Part shown: positions 1 to 7,342 of the stretch, piece by piece | Layout of the letters: each line of letters begins with the position of its first letter | How positions within the stretch are numbered: the first letter of the stretch is position 1 | NCBI GenBank assembly: GCA_900617975.1 | Contig: UZAE01014640.1 | Span: 2,743-13,013 of the forward strand | Source of the DNA: Rodentolepis nana | Lineage: Eukaryota > Platyhelminthes > Cestoda > Cyclophyllidea > Hymenolepididae | DNA length: 10,271 bases | Direction: 5' to 3' | Translations under genes and position numbers: made by a program | The notes under the pieces: generated by a model | Told to the model about the DNA's origin: nothing | Database searches by the model: none | What the model saw: only the letters and a program-made list of their open reading frames with translations

Positions 1-24
1 TGTGTGTGTGTGTGTGTGTGTGTG
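1..24. repeat. (TG)12 microsatellite, cut by window start
   Basis: Twelve uninterrupted TG dinucleotides open the window, so the true length is unknown because the tract continues to the left. It is followed by a short purine-rich stretch (GGAAGGAAGAG). It lies in what I read as an intron of the minus-strand Neto gene, downstream of the CUB exon. No function is implied. Tracts like this are common, length-variable simple repeats in arthropod introns. Confidence 0.97.
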
Positions 25-660
25 GAAGGAAGAGTTAGCAGGAAACAAATAGAGGCGATGTAGTCACATGAAATAACCATTGGCGCTTCGATGTCCTAAT
101 GAAGTGGGCTTTCGCAAAAAATTGGTCATTTGAATTGGCGTTTTGATTAAAATTTTTCTTACAGATTTCCCTAGTACCGTGTGTGCCCACGTTCGCAACG
201 ACTTCCTATTTACTAAAACTGTTTACCTTGTCCTATTTTATCGATTTCATGTACCCTTTTCAACACAACAACCGAAAAGCATCCTCTCCGCCATCGGAAA
301 TACAAACATTGACAGTATCTTTACCATATTGCAAATTAAAGTGTATCTTTATATCATCAATTTAAATAGATTTACTAAAGAATATTAGCGTCTTTACATT
401 AAATAATGAACGAGAGTGCTAACAATCTAAGATATTCTATATGTTAACATTTTTAAATATTGAGGAATATGCTACCGATTAATTAACCTCATTTTACATT
501 TTTTAAAGGAACTAAGATTTCTCTGATGCTTCGGATGTATTCTAAAATATAATGGCTCTAGCCACTCTTCACTCATTACTGGAAAATTTTTGTTGCTTTT
601 ACAAGTCGAAGAATTGGAATCTCTTTTACATTTTTTCTTTATTTATAAAGGGGAACGTAC
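1..660 (-). other. Neto: Neto intron, 5' part (continues beyond window)
   Basis: On the minus strand the CUB exon is followed directly by GTACGT (660-655), a strong 5' splice site, so this stretch is the start of the next intron. It is AT-rich. I looked on the minus strand for the expected next exon (linker plus second CUB domain) and saw no convincing one. On the plus strand there is a consensus-like 3' splice site (TTTTTCTTACAG ending at 164) followed by about 66 open codons, but the translation has no recognisable domain and no good donor follows. I treat it as chance. Confidence 0.8.
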
Positions 661-921
661 CGACTCTCTCAAAGTGGTATGTGGCACGAAAACCTGCATG
701 ACGCAGGGTACTGTCACTTCGAAATCGAAGCCAGAGGTAGCGACCTGACGAGCGTATCTCCTCATCAGGTGGTGGGAGTCGTGAACAAAATCGACCAATA
801 AGCGGAGAAAATCCGAATGCCCCGTCGCGTACTTCAAGAAAGTCCAGGAAACATTGTGCATCAGGTTCAACGGCAAATGGTCGGAGAATTTGTAGGAATA
901 TCCTATGATCTTCCGATGGGG
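661..921 (-). CDS. Neto: Neto coding exon 2: C-terminal two thirds of the first CUB domain
   Basis: This is an internal exon of 261 nt, phase 1 at both ends, encoding residues 121 to 207 of the partial protein. It is bounded by a 3' splice site (TTTCCCGTAG ending at 922) and a 5' splice site (GTACGT from 660). Read in phase 1 after the previous exon it has no stop and completes a CUB domain. Visible are Cys144 and Cys166 (the second CUB disulphide pair), LEVRDG at 149-154, FGFSPLI at 156-162, R-S-S-G-R from 177 and GFRATYHF at 197-204. E139, D147 and D190 sit where calcium-binding CUB domains carry their acidic ligands. The LEVRDG-x-FGFSPLI combination and the closing GFRA-x-Y are characteristic of Neto (NETO1/2 in vertebrates, Neto in flies). 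Neto is a single-pass membrane protein that assists kainate-type and neuromuscular glutamate receptors through its extracellular CUB domains. The open frame from 876 to 643 is a different, spurious frame of this exon: it overruns the donor and has no domain. Confidence 0.93.
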
Positions 922-1622
922 CTACGGGAAATTTTAAAACAATCTCTCACCATGATGTTACTTGTAGTAAGCCATTAACAAAATTTTAGTATTCTAATAA
1001 ATCAATAAATCGATCAGAAATGATTAAACAAGCATGAAGTAAATTGTGAGACATGTGATTATTAAGGGGTAGCTAATTATTCCTGAAATCAAACAATTTA
1101 ACGAATATTTAGTTATTATTCCTAAAATATATTGAAACGAGAGTAGAGAGTACAGCTTGAAATTTCACTTGAAAATTTTGACATTTACATGTAGTTTCTT
1201 AAATAGCCTGGTAGACCGTTTTAGACACAGCGACTTTGACACATTCGAAGTACTTTTTACGAGTTTGCATCGATTTGAGCACTCAATTCATAAGTTTCAT
1301 TTTTTAGCCCTCAACCAATAGTATTCTGATCGCCATATTATGCCTATAGCACCAAACATTTTTAAATATTTAAACAGTTGGAGATATTTTTAGGAAGTTA
1401 TATCTCAATTGACCTGTATGGCAATCGAATTTTCTCCGATTTGCTTCAATCCAAATCCATGTTTTCTATTTTGACTTTTATGTATTTATAAATTGTGTTA
1501 TAAAGTTGTGAATGAATTTATCATCTACGAAAAATTAACTGGTAATAATTCGAAATATTTGTTGCTGAGTTAAGTAAACACCTGTCCATATTTCATTAGA
1601 CAACTGCGAATACTGATATGTC

Positions 1623-1648
1623 TTGTCAATAAACAGGCGCATTGACAA
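1623..1648. repeat. Short perfect inverted repeat (8-bp arms, 10-nt loop)
   Basis: TTGTCAAT at 1623-1630 and ATTGACAA at 1641-1648 are perfect reverse complements separated by ten bases. The inner edge of the left arm and the loop also spell AATAAACA, a forkhead-type core. It lies inside the Neto intron. Arms of this length arise by chance in 10 kb of AT-rich DNA, so no function is claimed. Confidence 0.5.
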
Positions 1649-1881
1649 TATCCTTGTTCAAAATTTAATGAATGCAATAGTAAAATTGTGAGTTTCGCAA
1701 CTTAATTTTAGAATTGGAACACATTTTAAAAATTTCCTTTTCTGAGAAATAGAAAATTTGAAAACTTCTATCTAATGTCTTTTTCAATAATTAATAATTA
1801 GTAGATTGTGCGAGTTCCAGAGCTGAGAACACTTATCAAGAGATGAAGATCAGTTAACGTCACGCATGTGTTAGTATAGTG

Positions 1882-1922
1882 GTGATCACGATGATCACTT
1901 AATCACGGTGGTAATGATCACT
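1882..1922. repeat. Cluster of three TGATCA palindromes
   Basis: TGATCA occurs at 1883-1888 (within the longer palindrome GTGATCAC), 1892-1897 and 1915-1920, and the 9-mer ATGATCACT is present twice (1891-1899 and 1914-1922). Around them GTGGT is also repeated, so the block looks like a degenerate tandem duplication of about 23-32 bp. It lies in the Neto intron. It could be a small binding-site cluster or a decayed minisatellite, and the sequence does not decide between these. Confidence 0.5.
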
Positions 1923-3378
1923 AGTGCAAATTCACCGAATGTTACAACTTTCTGGTTTAAACTTTTCCAAAGTTCAGTTTTGCAGAGGAGAGATTTTGAC
2001 TTCTTACTGGAGTATTGAATATGAGTTTAAGGAAATGAACGCCATTCGACTGGCTTAGATATTCGAACTTGCGATTCGTCAGAGGTATTTCTAATGGGTG
2101 GTAAAATGCAAAGCTTGAGAAAGTGAAATCCTAATTGATGTACAAAGATTGTGCATCAGTAGTGCTGTGGTCAAAGTGCACGTTTATTTTAGAAATCACG
2201 CAATCGATACGCGTTGGCATTCAATAATTATGGTTATCAGCCAAGTGGCTTCAATAACTTGAAAGAAAGGTTGGCTACAAGATGAGCCCTGTAAGCCCTC
2301 ACTTATTTATGACTGCCTTTTGCAACGGAGTACTTAAATAAATAGGAAAATGTTTGGCTTGTTGAAATTCAGGTTTAATAATACCTGGCATTTACTGGAA
2401 ATTTTAATTCACATTTACAAAGAGAAGGGTAAATCACTTTACCTCCCAGGGTTAAGTGCCTTTGTGTAATCGTGCATTTTTAAAATTTATTCACTCATAA
2501 GGAGCTTTTATGGGAGATTCCTATGAAAATAGAAATTGCCTGACTAAACTACGTATTCACGTCCAAATGCACTGTATTAACAGAATTTGGATAACAATAC
2601 CATTTTTATTAAATAGAATATACTTTCACGGGCCATTTGGTTCCACACTTACTCATAATCAATGTAGTACCCGTGGCACTCCTTAGAACTTGTCCATGGA
2701 GGTATAACAGAACTAGAATGATAGTGGGCACTCAGCTACAGCTAAGGTAAATCAATTAAGACTCAAAGGAAATCTTCCTTTAGGTCTGTTCACCTCGGCA
2801 AATTACAGTCCATCAAGGCACGCTTTCCTTCTCTGCGGACTCTGTGTAAATGAATAGTAAAATTAAATGTAGGAAAAGAGAGCAATTACGCATGGTGGAG
2901 GACGTCACTGCTCCATTATCTAAACAATGATCAAGAATTTCGTGAACCTACTTTTTGGTTATATGCCTTACTAGCTTTGATGTGCTAAAGGATGCTTTTA
3001 GTTATCATTGGTGATCTCTGAGATGATGCACTTCTCGTTGAAGTGACAAAAGGAAACAAATAAACGAAACTACCACCAACTCTGAAACGATTAATAGACG
3101 AAACTTTGACCTCAAAGCCTTAATTGAACAAGTTTCTCTCCGAAATTGTTAATAAACCCCTACTGTTTGAATATCATAGGCATATATCATAATATTTTGT
3201 AAAATCAATAGGCAAATGCTAAATTATTTATGTATTTGAGTGCTTTTATTATGTAATTTGAATTTGAATGTATTTTATTTATTCGTCAGTATTATTTTAT
3301 TATTTCAATAAAAAATAACGCATTTGTGTTGATAGCAAATTATGCTAGTAGTATTCAATAAAGCATGAAGTAACAAAC

Positions 3379-3739
3379 CTTTAATTAACTTAAAACAATC
3401 GATATTCATAGGATATTCACGAGGAAAATTGGGTGATTGAAAGACGTAGCTTTTAGCAGGTTTCCGACCAGAGGTGGTGAAATCCTTGCCGATTGTGAGG
3501 TTATAAAAAATATCAGCAGGGGAAACGCCCTTTGTGCCTCTGGGACTCACTTTGGATTCCACAAACTCCTTGCAGATTTCGGGCTGTTGAATTAACTCCG
3601 TAATCTCCGACTTCTCATCGGCTCTGATTGTTCGAGAAAGCGAAGGTGCGGAAGTGGAGGTAATGAATCTCGAGTGTGTCCGAGCGCTGAGTAATACCAA
3701 GAGAGTGCAAATGAGCATTTGTACTTTTTTCGTGCCCAT
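3379..3739 (-). CDS. Neto: Neto coding exon 1: signal peptide, linker and start of CUB1
   Basis: This exon encodes 120 residues plus one base (phase 1). The ATG at 3739 is chosen because it begins a textbook signal peptide, with lysines at 4-5, a hydrophobic core about 8-18 (MLICTLLVLLS) and likely cleavage near Ser23. An in-frame TAG lies at 3766-3764. A Ser/Thr-rich linker follows, holding R-T-I-R at 36-39, a minimal furin-type site that may end a short propeptide. Cys56 (ICKEF) could be the first CUB cysteine, and N80-L-T is an N-glycosylation sequon. Residues 98-115 (YVFQSPNFPREYPMNIDC) are the CUB opening, S-P-N-F/Y-P-x-x-Y-P-x-N-x-x-C. The open frame continues past 3379, but CUB similarity stops exactly at the donor AAAG/GTTTGT. 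Joined to the exon at 921-661 the product is a secreted or extracellular CUB1 of Neto, a glutamate-receptor auxiliary subunit. The remaining domains (CUB2, LDLa, transmembrane, tail) are outside the window. Confidence 0.93.
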
Positions 3740-3763
3740 TGAGAGTGCCGGTATTAAGGAGAT

Positions 3764-3790
3764 CTATTTAGGCAAGATGAAAGAAAATAC
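3764..3790 (-). promoter_or_regulatory. Neto: Candidate 3' splice site upstream of the Neto start codon
   Basis: On the minus strand a pyrimidine-rich run (TATTTTCTTTCATCTTGCC) leads to TAAATAG ending at 3764, 24 bases before the ATG. This fits a 3' splice site, with exon 1 coding sequence preceded by one or more upstream non-coding exons. The same TAG is an in-frame stop, which supports the ATG at 3739 as the real start. The alternative is that transcription starts nearby (TTTCATCTT is loosely initiator-like) and there is no upstream exon. The sequence alone does not settle this. Confidence 0.4.
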
Positions 3791-6700
3791 ACGAGTTATT
3801 TTTTTTCAAAGTGATAAATAAAGTACGGGGAAACGTAGACCAGTAAAGAAACTGAAAAATAGAGTAAATGGTCTTCACTCAAAATAAAATCTAACCTTTA
3901 TGCCGAAATTGAATTTTAAAGTAGTCAAAAATGAATTGTAGTTAAAGTTTGATTTTATTTTCCCAGTGTTGAAAGAAAGTGAAATCGACTAAATTTAATG
4001 GGCAAAGCAAAGTGAAATGTACATTTGTGCTGAATTGTCTATCTTTTTCTCACAGCAAGGTCAAATATTATATAACAACTGTATTTGTCAAAACGAAAAG
4101 GCGAACAAGTCCAACTCAAGATTCAGGAGAGGGTGGGTGGGTGGTTTGGGAAGATGTATGGTAAAAAACGCTTACTTCTTTTGATTTTGCATATTTATAT
4201 TCTACTAAAATTAACTGCACCTGTCAGAATTCTTGCATAGGCTCAAGGGAAAATTCACTCATATAATATTCCATCTCGCCGAACGCCTGGTTAATTTGGA
4301 AGTTTTGTCATTCAGTTTTGGGATATACTTTGCAAGGTTATAAGTGCTAACTTTTTTAAGATTAGCAGAGACCAATTTTTAGCAAATTCAATTATCTTTC
4401 CTTTACACAATCCCAGAGTTGTAGTCATGTATCTGTTTGTCAGATTCTTGTGAATTCCGTCTTATGAAATAAAAGAATATATTAGTAATACATTATCTTT
4501 CATATTAAAAAATTGTGCAGTAAAAATTTGTTAAAACGTGGTATGTATCCAGGGCAATAAATTTGATTAGAAAAATAATTTATAGCGTTTTTTTAAAGGA
4601 TTAAGTTAATAATAAAAACCTTATAGAAATACTAATAATTATATTCTTCATAAATAATATTTATTAGCTGATTCCAACAATAAAGAATCAATAATCTAAC
4701 TAATCATAGCATCCATTTGAAAATTATTAATTACTATGTACAATCGATGTGGTGAAGCAATTTAAGCTACCTGAACAAGAAGGTCTGAGCAATTTGAATT
4801 TAAAATTAATTTAATTAGCGATCTACTGGATTTTAGCCTTATTAATTAAGGTGAGTTAAGATTCGAAAACTTCGGGACGCTGGTAGTCTAAAATATTGCT
4901 GCACAAAGAACAGATGAGTAACTTTGACGAATATTCACTTCCATTAAACATTACTGCTCTCGAGGTTATGTGAATTAATGCCCTACCAATTTTAATTAAA
5001 GAAAGGTTCGGTTTGAAAGGTATTTTCAAGTCAAATATTTTATCTTGCTCCCAAAAAATGTGTTGCCTTACATTATCTAACTTAACACATTAATTTATTT
5101 ATGGGAAAAAGGAAGTAAATAATTAAAATACAACTTTAAATACCAGACTTTCTAAATTATGTTACGAAGCAATAAAATGTCTAGTAAAAAAATGGAATAA
5201 TCTAAGAAATGTTTCCTATGCACTAGAAAGGAGGATAATCTTTTCTGCAGTAACATTCCAATCGAAACATCGTTCCAGCGAATTCTCACGGTTTGGCATT
5301 TTTTGTATCGCTGAAGAAAGAAAGTGCCTACTTGGTAGCGACTGCAATTGGATTTAAGATGCTATGGAAATATGACTGCCTCAGTGCTTATTTTTAAATA
5401 CACGAGTTGAGTTCTCATTTATCAAAAGTACAAATTTAAAATATTTCTGCTTCTTTATTTTCTATACGTGTCTTCATATCAGTTGAAAAAAATGCTTTTT
5501 TGAAAAGAAGATTCCATCTTAAAAACGGGTAACTACATCTTCAAAGGAATGTGGTGAAGTAGAATAAATGAGGCTGTCAAGGAATAGAGCAAAGAATGTA
5601 GGTATTTTTTAAAAAAAAATGATGGCTGGTAGTCTAAGTATTAGCAAAGAAAATTAAAAGTTGTTAGGCAAACTTGATAACTAATTGTGATTGAGACCAA
5701 AAGTTACTAAACGACTCCTTGATAACCATCAGTTTCCCCAATATTTTGTTATATTTGCTCACTTAAGTCGTCCGTATGTCTAAATCGATTATTGGGTTCT
5801 TGAAATATGCTCAAAGTCAGTCCTAAACGATTGGTGTATTTTTTTTACGTTAAAATGTCAAATTTAATGCGTGAAGCAATTGGACTATTCACAATGTCCT
5901 AAAAAAATTTTTAATTAATGATGAAAGACAGAAGTGGATAAATTTTCTCCAAGGCCAACTTACTCATTAAGCATTCACTTAGATATACACAAAGTTAATT
6001 ATCAAATATTTGGTCATTTATGGAAATTCTCTTTAACCTTTTATTATATATATAGGTCACGAAAACACCCAGTCGTATTTCGATTTAATATGAATAAATG
6101 AGTCACGAGGCTAGCAAGCTGGAAATGGTAATTGTATCCGAAATCTAATTGGTTATTTCAAAGTCAGTACTTTCTCATTGAAGATTAAACGGTATTTGGC
6201 ATCTGAGTTTTCTTTTTAATTAAAAACAGTGGTAAATGAAAAGCTGTGAATCAGTATTTACGTTGTTCAAAGAGCCATGATTTTTGCGGAATTGAACCCA
6301 ACCAGAAAACTTGAGAGTGAATCATTATCTGTTTTGGAAGTTGCAAAGACATGCACGCAGAAAAGGGTTCAAGATAACTAAATTTCTGTTTGCCTTCATC
6401 ATTTCTTGTCGTTCTGAAATGCATCTATTCCACATCTGTCTAGATGTCACCCCATGATCAAAACTTCAAAATATTTTGCTCCATTTGAAGAGGAGCGTAA
6501 ATTCCCCAAATTCACTCTTTGTCACTCTTTACCAATATAACAATGCACTTTGCATGTGCCCATGTTCGGAGAATTTATGATCTCCAAAAAAGATAAATAT
6601 GTATTTTAATCACGTCATTTTGCGATAAAGTCAGCTGTCTAGAGATTGTTTTTACAACAGTAGCACCTTTTTTGCACTGTTAAACTGATGTAAAGCCTAA

Positions 6701-6848
6701 ATGAAATTATCGCCAACTTTGTTATAATTTAATTTGTGCAAGAACTTGAAAAAATAAATCTACCCGCGTAAAAAATGGAAAATGAATTTGAACATAATTG
6801 TAGTGAATTAGATAAAATGATTTGAGGCGTTAAAGGATATGAACGGGT
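3791..6848. other. AT-rich non-coding DNA, no gene recognised
   Basis: About 3 kb upstream of the Neto coding start. It is very AT-rich, with many ATTA and TTAATTAA words (for example 4798-4855), short A and T runs and a short TA run near 6043-6054. The only open frame of note (3979-4164, plus strand) has no domain, and its end is the translation of a G-rich tract. No tRNA, transposase or reverse-transcriptase signature was seen on either strand. It may be an upstream Neto intron or intergenic DNA. Confidence 0.7.
4131..4150 (+). other. G-quadruplex motif
   Basis: Four runs of three G at 4131-4133, 4135-4137, 4139-4141 and 4148-4150 with loops of 1, 1 and 6 bases satisfy the standard G3+N1-7 quadruplex rule. 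In this AT-rich surrounding such a tract stands out. It lies about 390 bp upstream of the Neto start codon, with the G-rich strand being the template strand for Neto. An 18-base core, starting GAGAGGG, recurs in inverted orientation at 7654-7671. Confidence 0.8.
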
Positions 6849-6862
6849 ACATATCTCTGGAG
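6849..6862. repeat. Left 14-bp flanking direct repeat (putative target site duplication)
   Basis: ACATATCTCTGGAG here is repeated exactly at 7329-7342. The left copy is followed immediately by the first unit of a repeat block and the right copy is preceded by an A-rich run, as expected if an element inserted by target-primed reverse transcription and duplicated its target. The last G could belong to the element instead, which would make the duplication 13 bp. Confidence 0.7.
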
Positions 6863-6900
6863 GGGTGTGCGATAGACTTACCTCCACGTGGTGTACCCTG
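6863..6900 (+). repeat. Repeat unit A, copy 1
   Basis: This is the first of two head-to-tail 40-bp copies (register 6861-6900). It matches copy 2 except for three changes in the first four positions of that register and a C-to-T near the end, which turns GGTGCACC into GGTGTACC. It contains the core GATAGACTTA (6871-6880) and the E-box palindrome CCACGTGG (6884-6891). The element's left edge appears to fall at or just before its first G. Confidence 0.9.
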
Positions 6901-6940
6901 GTGGGTGTGCGATAGACTTACCTCCACGTGGTGCACCCTG
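6901..6940 (+). repeat. Repeat unit A, copy 2
   Basis: This is an exact-register tandem copy of the 40-bp unit. It carries both overlapping palindromes, CCACGTGG at 6924-6931 and GGTGCACC at 6930-6937. With the B unit that follows it forms an 81-bp A-B composite that repeats once more at 6982-7062. Confidence 0.92.
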
Positions 6941-6981
6941 GGAAACGTATACTCATACGGTAAAAAGTCTATTAACCGGAA
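6941..6981 (+). repeat. Repeat unit B, copy 1
   Basis: A unit of about 41 bp built around CATACGG followed by an A run and GTCTAT. It is paralogous to the units at 7022-7062 and 7063-7104. GGTAAAAAGTCTAT here (6959-6972) is the reverse complement of ATAGACTTACC in unit A apart from three extra A, so B looks like a diverged inverted relative of A. Confidence 0.75.
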
Positions 6982-7021
6982 GTTTGTGTGCGATAGACTT
7001 ACCTCCACGTGGTGCACCCTG
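6982..7021 (+). repeat. Repeat unit A, copy 3
   Basis: The third 40-bp A unit differs from copy 2 only at the third and fourth bases, so it is nearly identical despite lying 81 bp downstream. Core GATAGACTTA is at 6992-7001, and both overlapping palindromes are intact (CCACGTGG at 7005-7012, then GGTGCACC). Confidence 0.92.
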
Positions 7022-7062
7022 GGCAGCGTATTTTCTTACGGCAAAAAAGTCTATCACTCGGC
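7022..7062 (+). repeat. Repeat unit B, copy 2
   Basis: Same layout as B copy 1 (CTTACGG, A run, GTCTATCAC) with a clearly higher divergence than is seen among the A units. Together with A copy 3 it makes the second 81-bp A-B composite. Confidence 0.75.
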
Positions 7063-7104
7063 TTTCGATATATTCATACGGCAAAAAATTCTATCAATGG
7101 GCAG
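7063..7104 (+). repeat. Repeat unit B, copy 3
   Basis: A third, more diverged B unit (CATACGG, A run, TTCTATCA) follows without an A unit in front. The repeat block ends here, and the downstream sequence is unique within the window. Confidence 0.65.
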
Positions 7105-7212
7105 TTGACTTCTCACTTCAAACTACCCTCACCCCATTGTATGTCATATTCGACTATTTTCACAGTACTCACCACACCTTTTTCTACCTTCGTCTTTGAA
7201 GCACTCTTCTGT

Positions 7213-7222
7213 CCCCCCCCCC
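7213..7222 (+). repeat. C10 homopolymer tract
   Basis: Ten consecutive C lie inside the pyrimidine-rich right part of the retroposon-like insertion. The tract is notable against the AT-rich background and is a likely site of length variation or sequencing error. Confidence 0.9.
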
Positions 7223-7328
7223 ACTCTCGACTTTTTTCCACTTTGATGTTCCTTCCCCTCTGTGAAGCCTGAAGTCAACTAAAGGGCAATGATAACTATC
7301 AGAACGCCTGCCATTCATATAAATAAAA

Positions 7329-7342
7329 ACATATCTCTGGAG
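7329..7342. repeat. Right 14-bp flanking direct repeat (putative target site duplication)
   Basis: ACATATCTCTGGAG repeats the left flank at 6849-6862 exactly and is preceded by ATAAATAAAA. Removing one copy and the insertion would restore a continuous pre-insertion site running from GAACGGGT into the direct repeat and then ATTCGTGG. Confidence 0.7.

Larger units (their letters stand above)
922..3378 (-). other. Neto: Neto intron splitting CUB1 (2,457 bp, phase 1)
   Basis: The intron runs from GTTTGT (3378-3373, minus strand) to CCCGTAG (ending at 922). The two flanking exons rebuild a continuous CUB domain only with exactly these sites: AAA G plus CC gives Lys-Ala inside the usual C-x-x-L-I-x-A-P stretch of CUB domains. 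An alternative donor 11 bases earlier (GTTAAT at 3389) would lose the Lys-Leu-Ile-Lys of this strand and break the frame. The intron is AT-rich and contains no convincing exon on either strand. Its only notable structures are the TGATCA cluster near 1882-1922 and a small perfect stem-loop at 1623-1648. Confidence 0.9.
6863..7328 (+). mobile_element. Retroposon-like insertion (~466 bp), SINE-like, unclassified
   Basis: The insertion lies between exact 14-bp direct repeats. Its left part (6863-7104) is a composite repeat block ordered A-A-B-A-B-B. Its right part (7105-7328) is mostly pyrimidine-rich unique sequence with a C10 tract, ending in ATAAATAAAA, which includes AATAAA at 7322-7327. Variable-length target duplications plus an A-rich 3' end are typical of elements mobilised by non-LTR (LINE) machinery. 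No protein is encoded: the open frames here, on both strands, are translations of the repeats. I see no clear tRNA-like A and B boxes, so it may be a non-tRNA SINE, a truncated LINE end or a retrocopy of a non-coding RNA. The same A unit starts again at 10234 in unrelated flanking DNA, so the family is dispersed. Confidence 0.6.

Noticed and set aside
143..388. Plus-strand open frames behind a good-looking 3' splice site at 164
   Set aside because: The translation is low in recognisable features, has no good 5' splice site after it, and lies opposite the Neto gene in AT-rich DNA.
643..876. 77-codon minus-strand open frame
   Set aside because: It is a shadow frame of the Neto CUB exon. It starts at TTG, runs over the splice donor at 660, and the phase-1 frame gives the real CUB domain.
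3979..4164. 61-codon plus-strand open frame
   Set aside because: No domain, and its C-terminal Gly/Trp-rich part is the translated G-quadruplex tract.
4879..5637. 13-mer GCTGGTAGTCTAA present at 4879 and 5625; 13-mer AAGCATGAAGTAA near 1030 and 3361
   Set aside because: Pairs of 13-mers are expected by chance in a 10-kb AT-rich window, and the flanks do not align well.
6808..7272. Four overlapping open frames on both strands with repeated peptides
   Set aside because: The repeated peptides are just translations of repeat units A and B. No frame shows codon preference or a domain.
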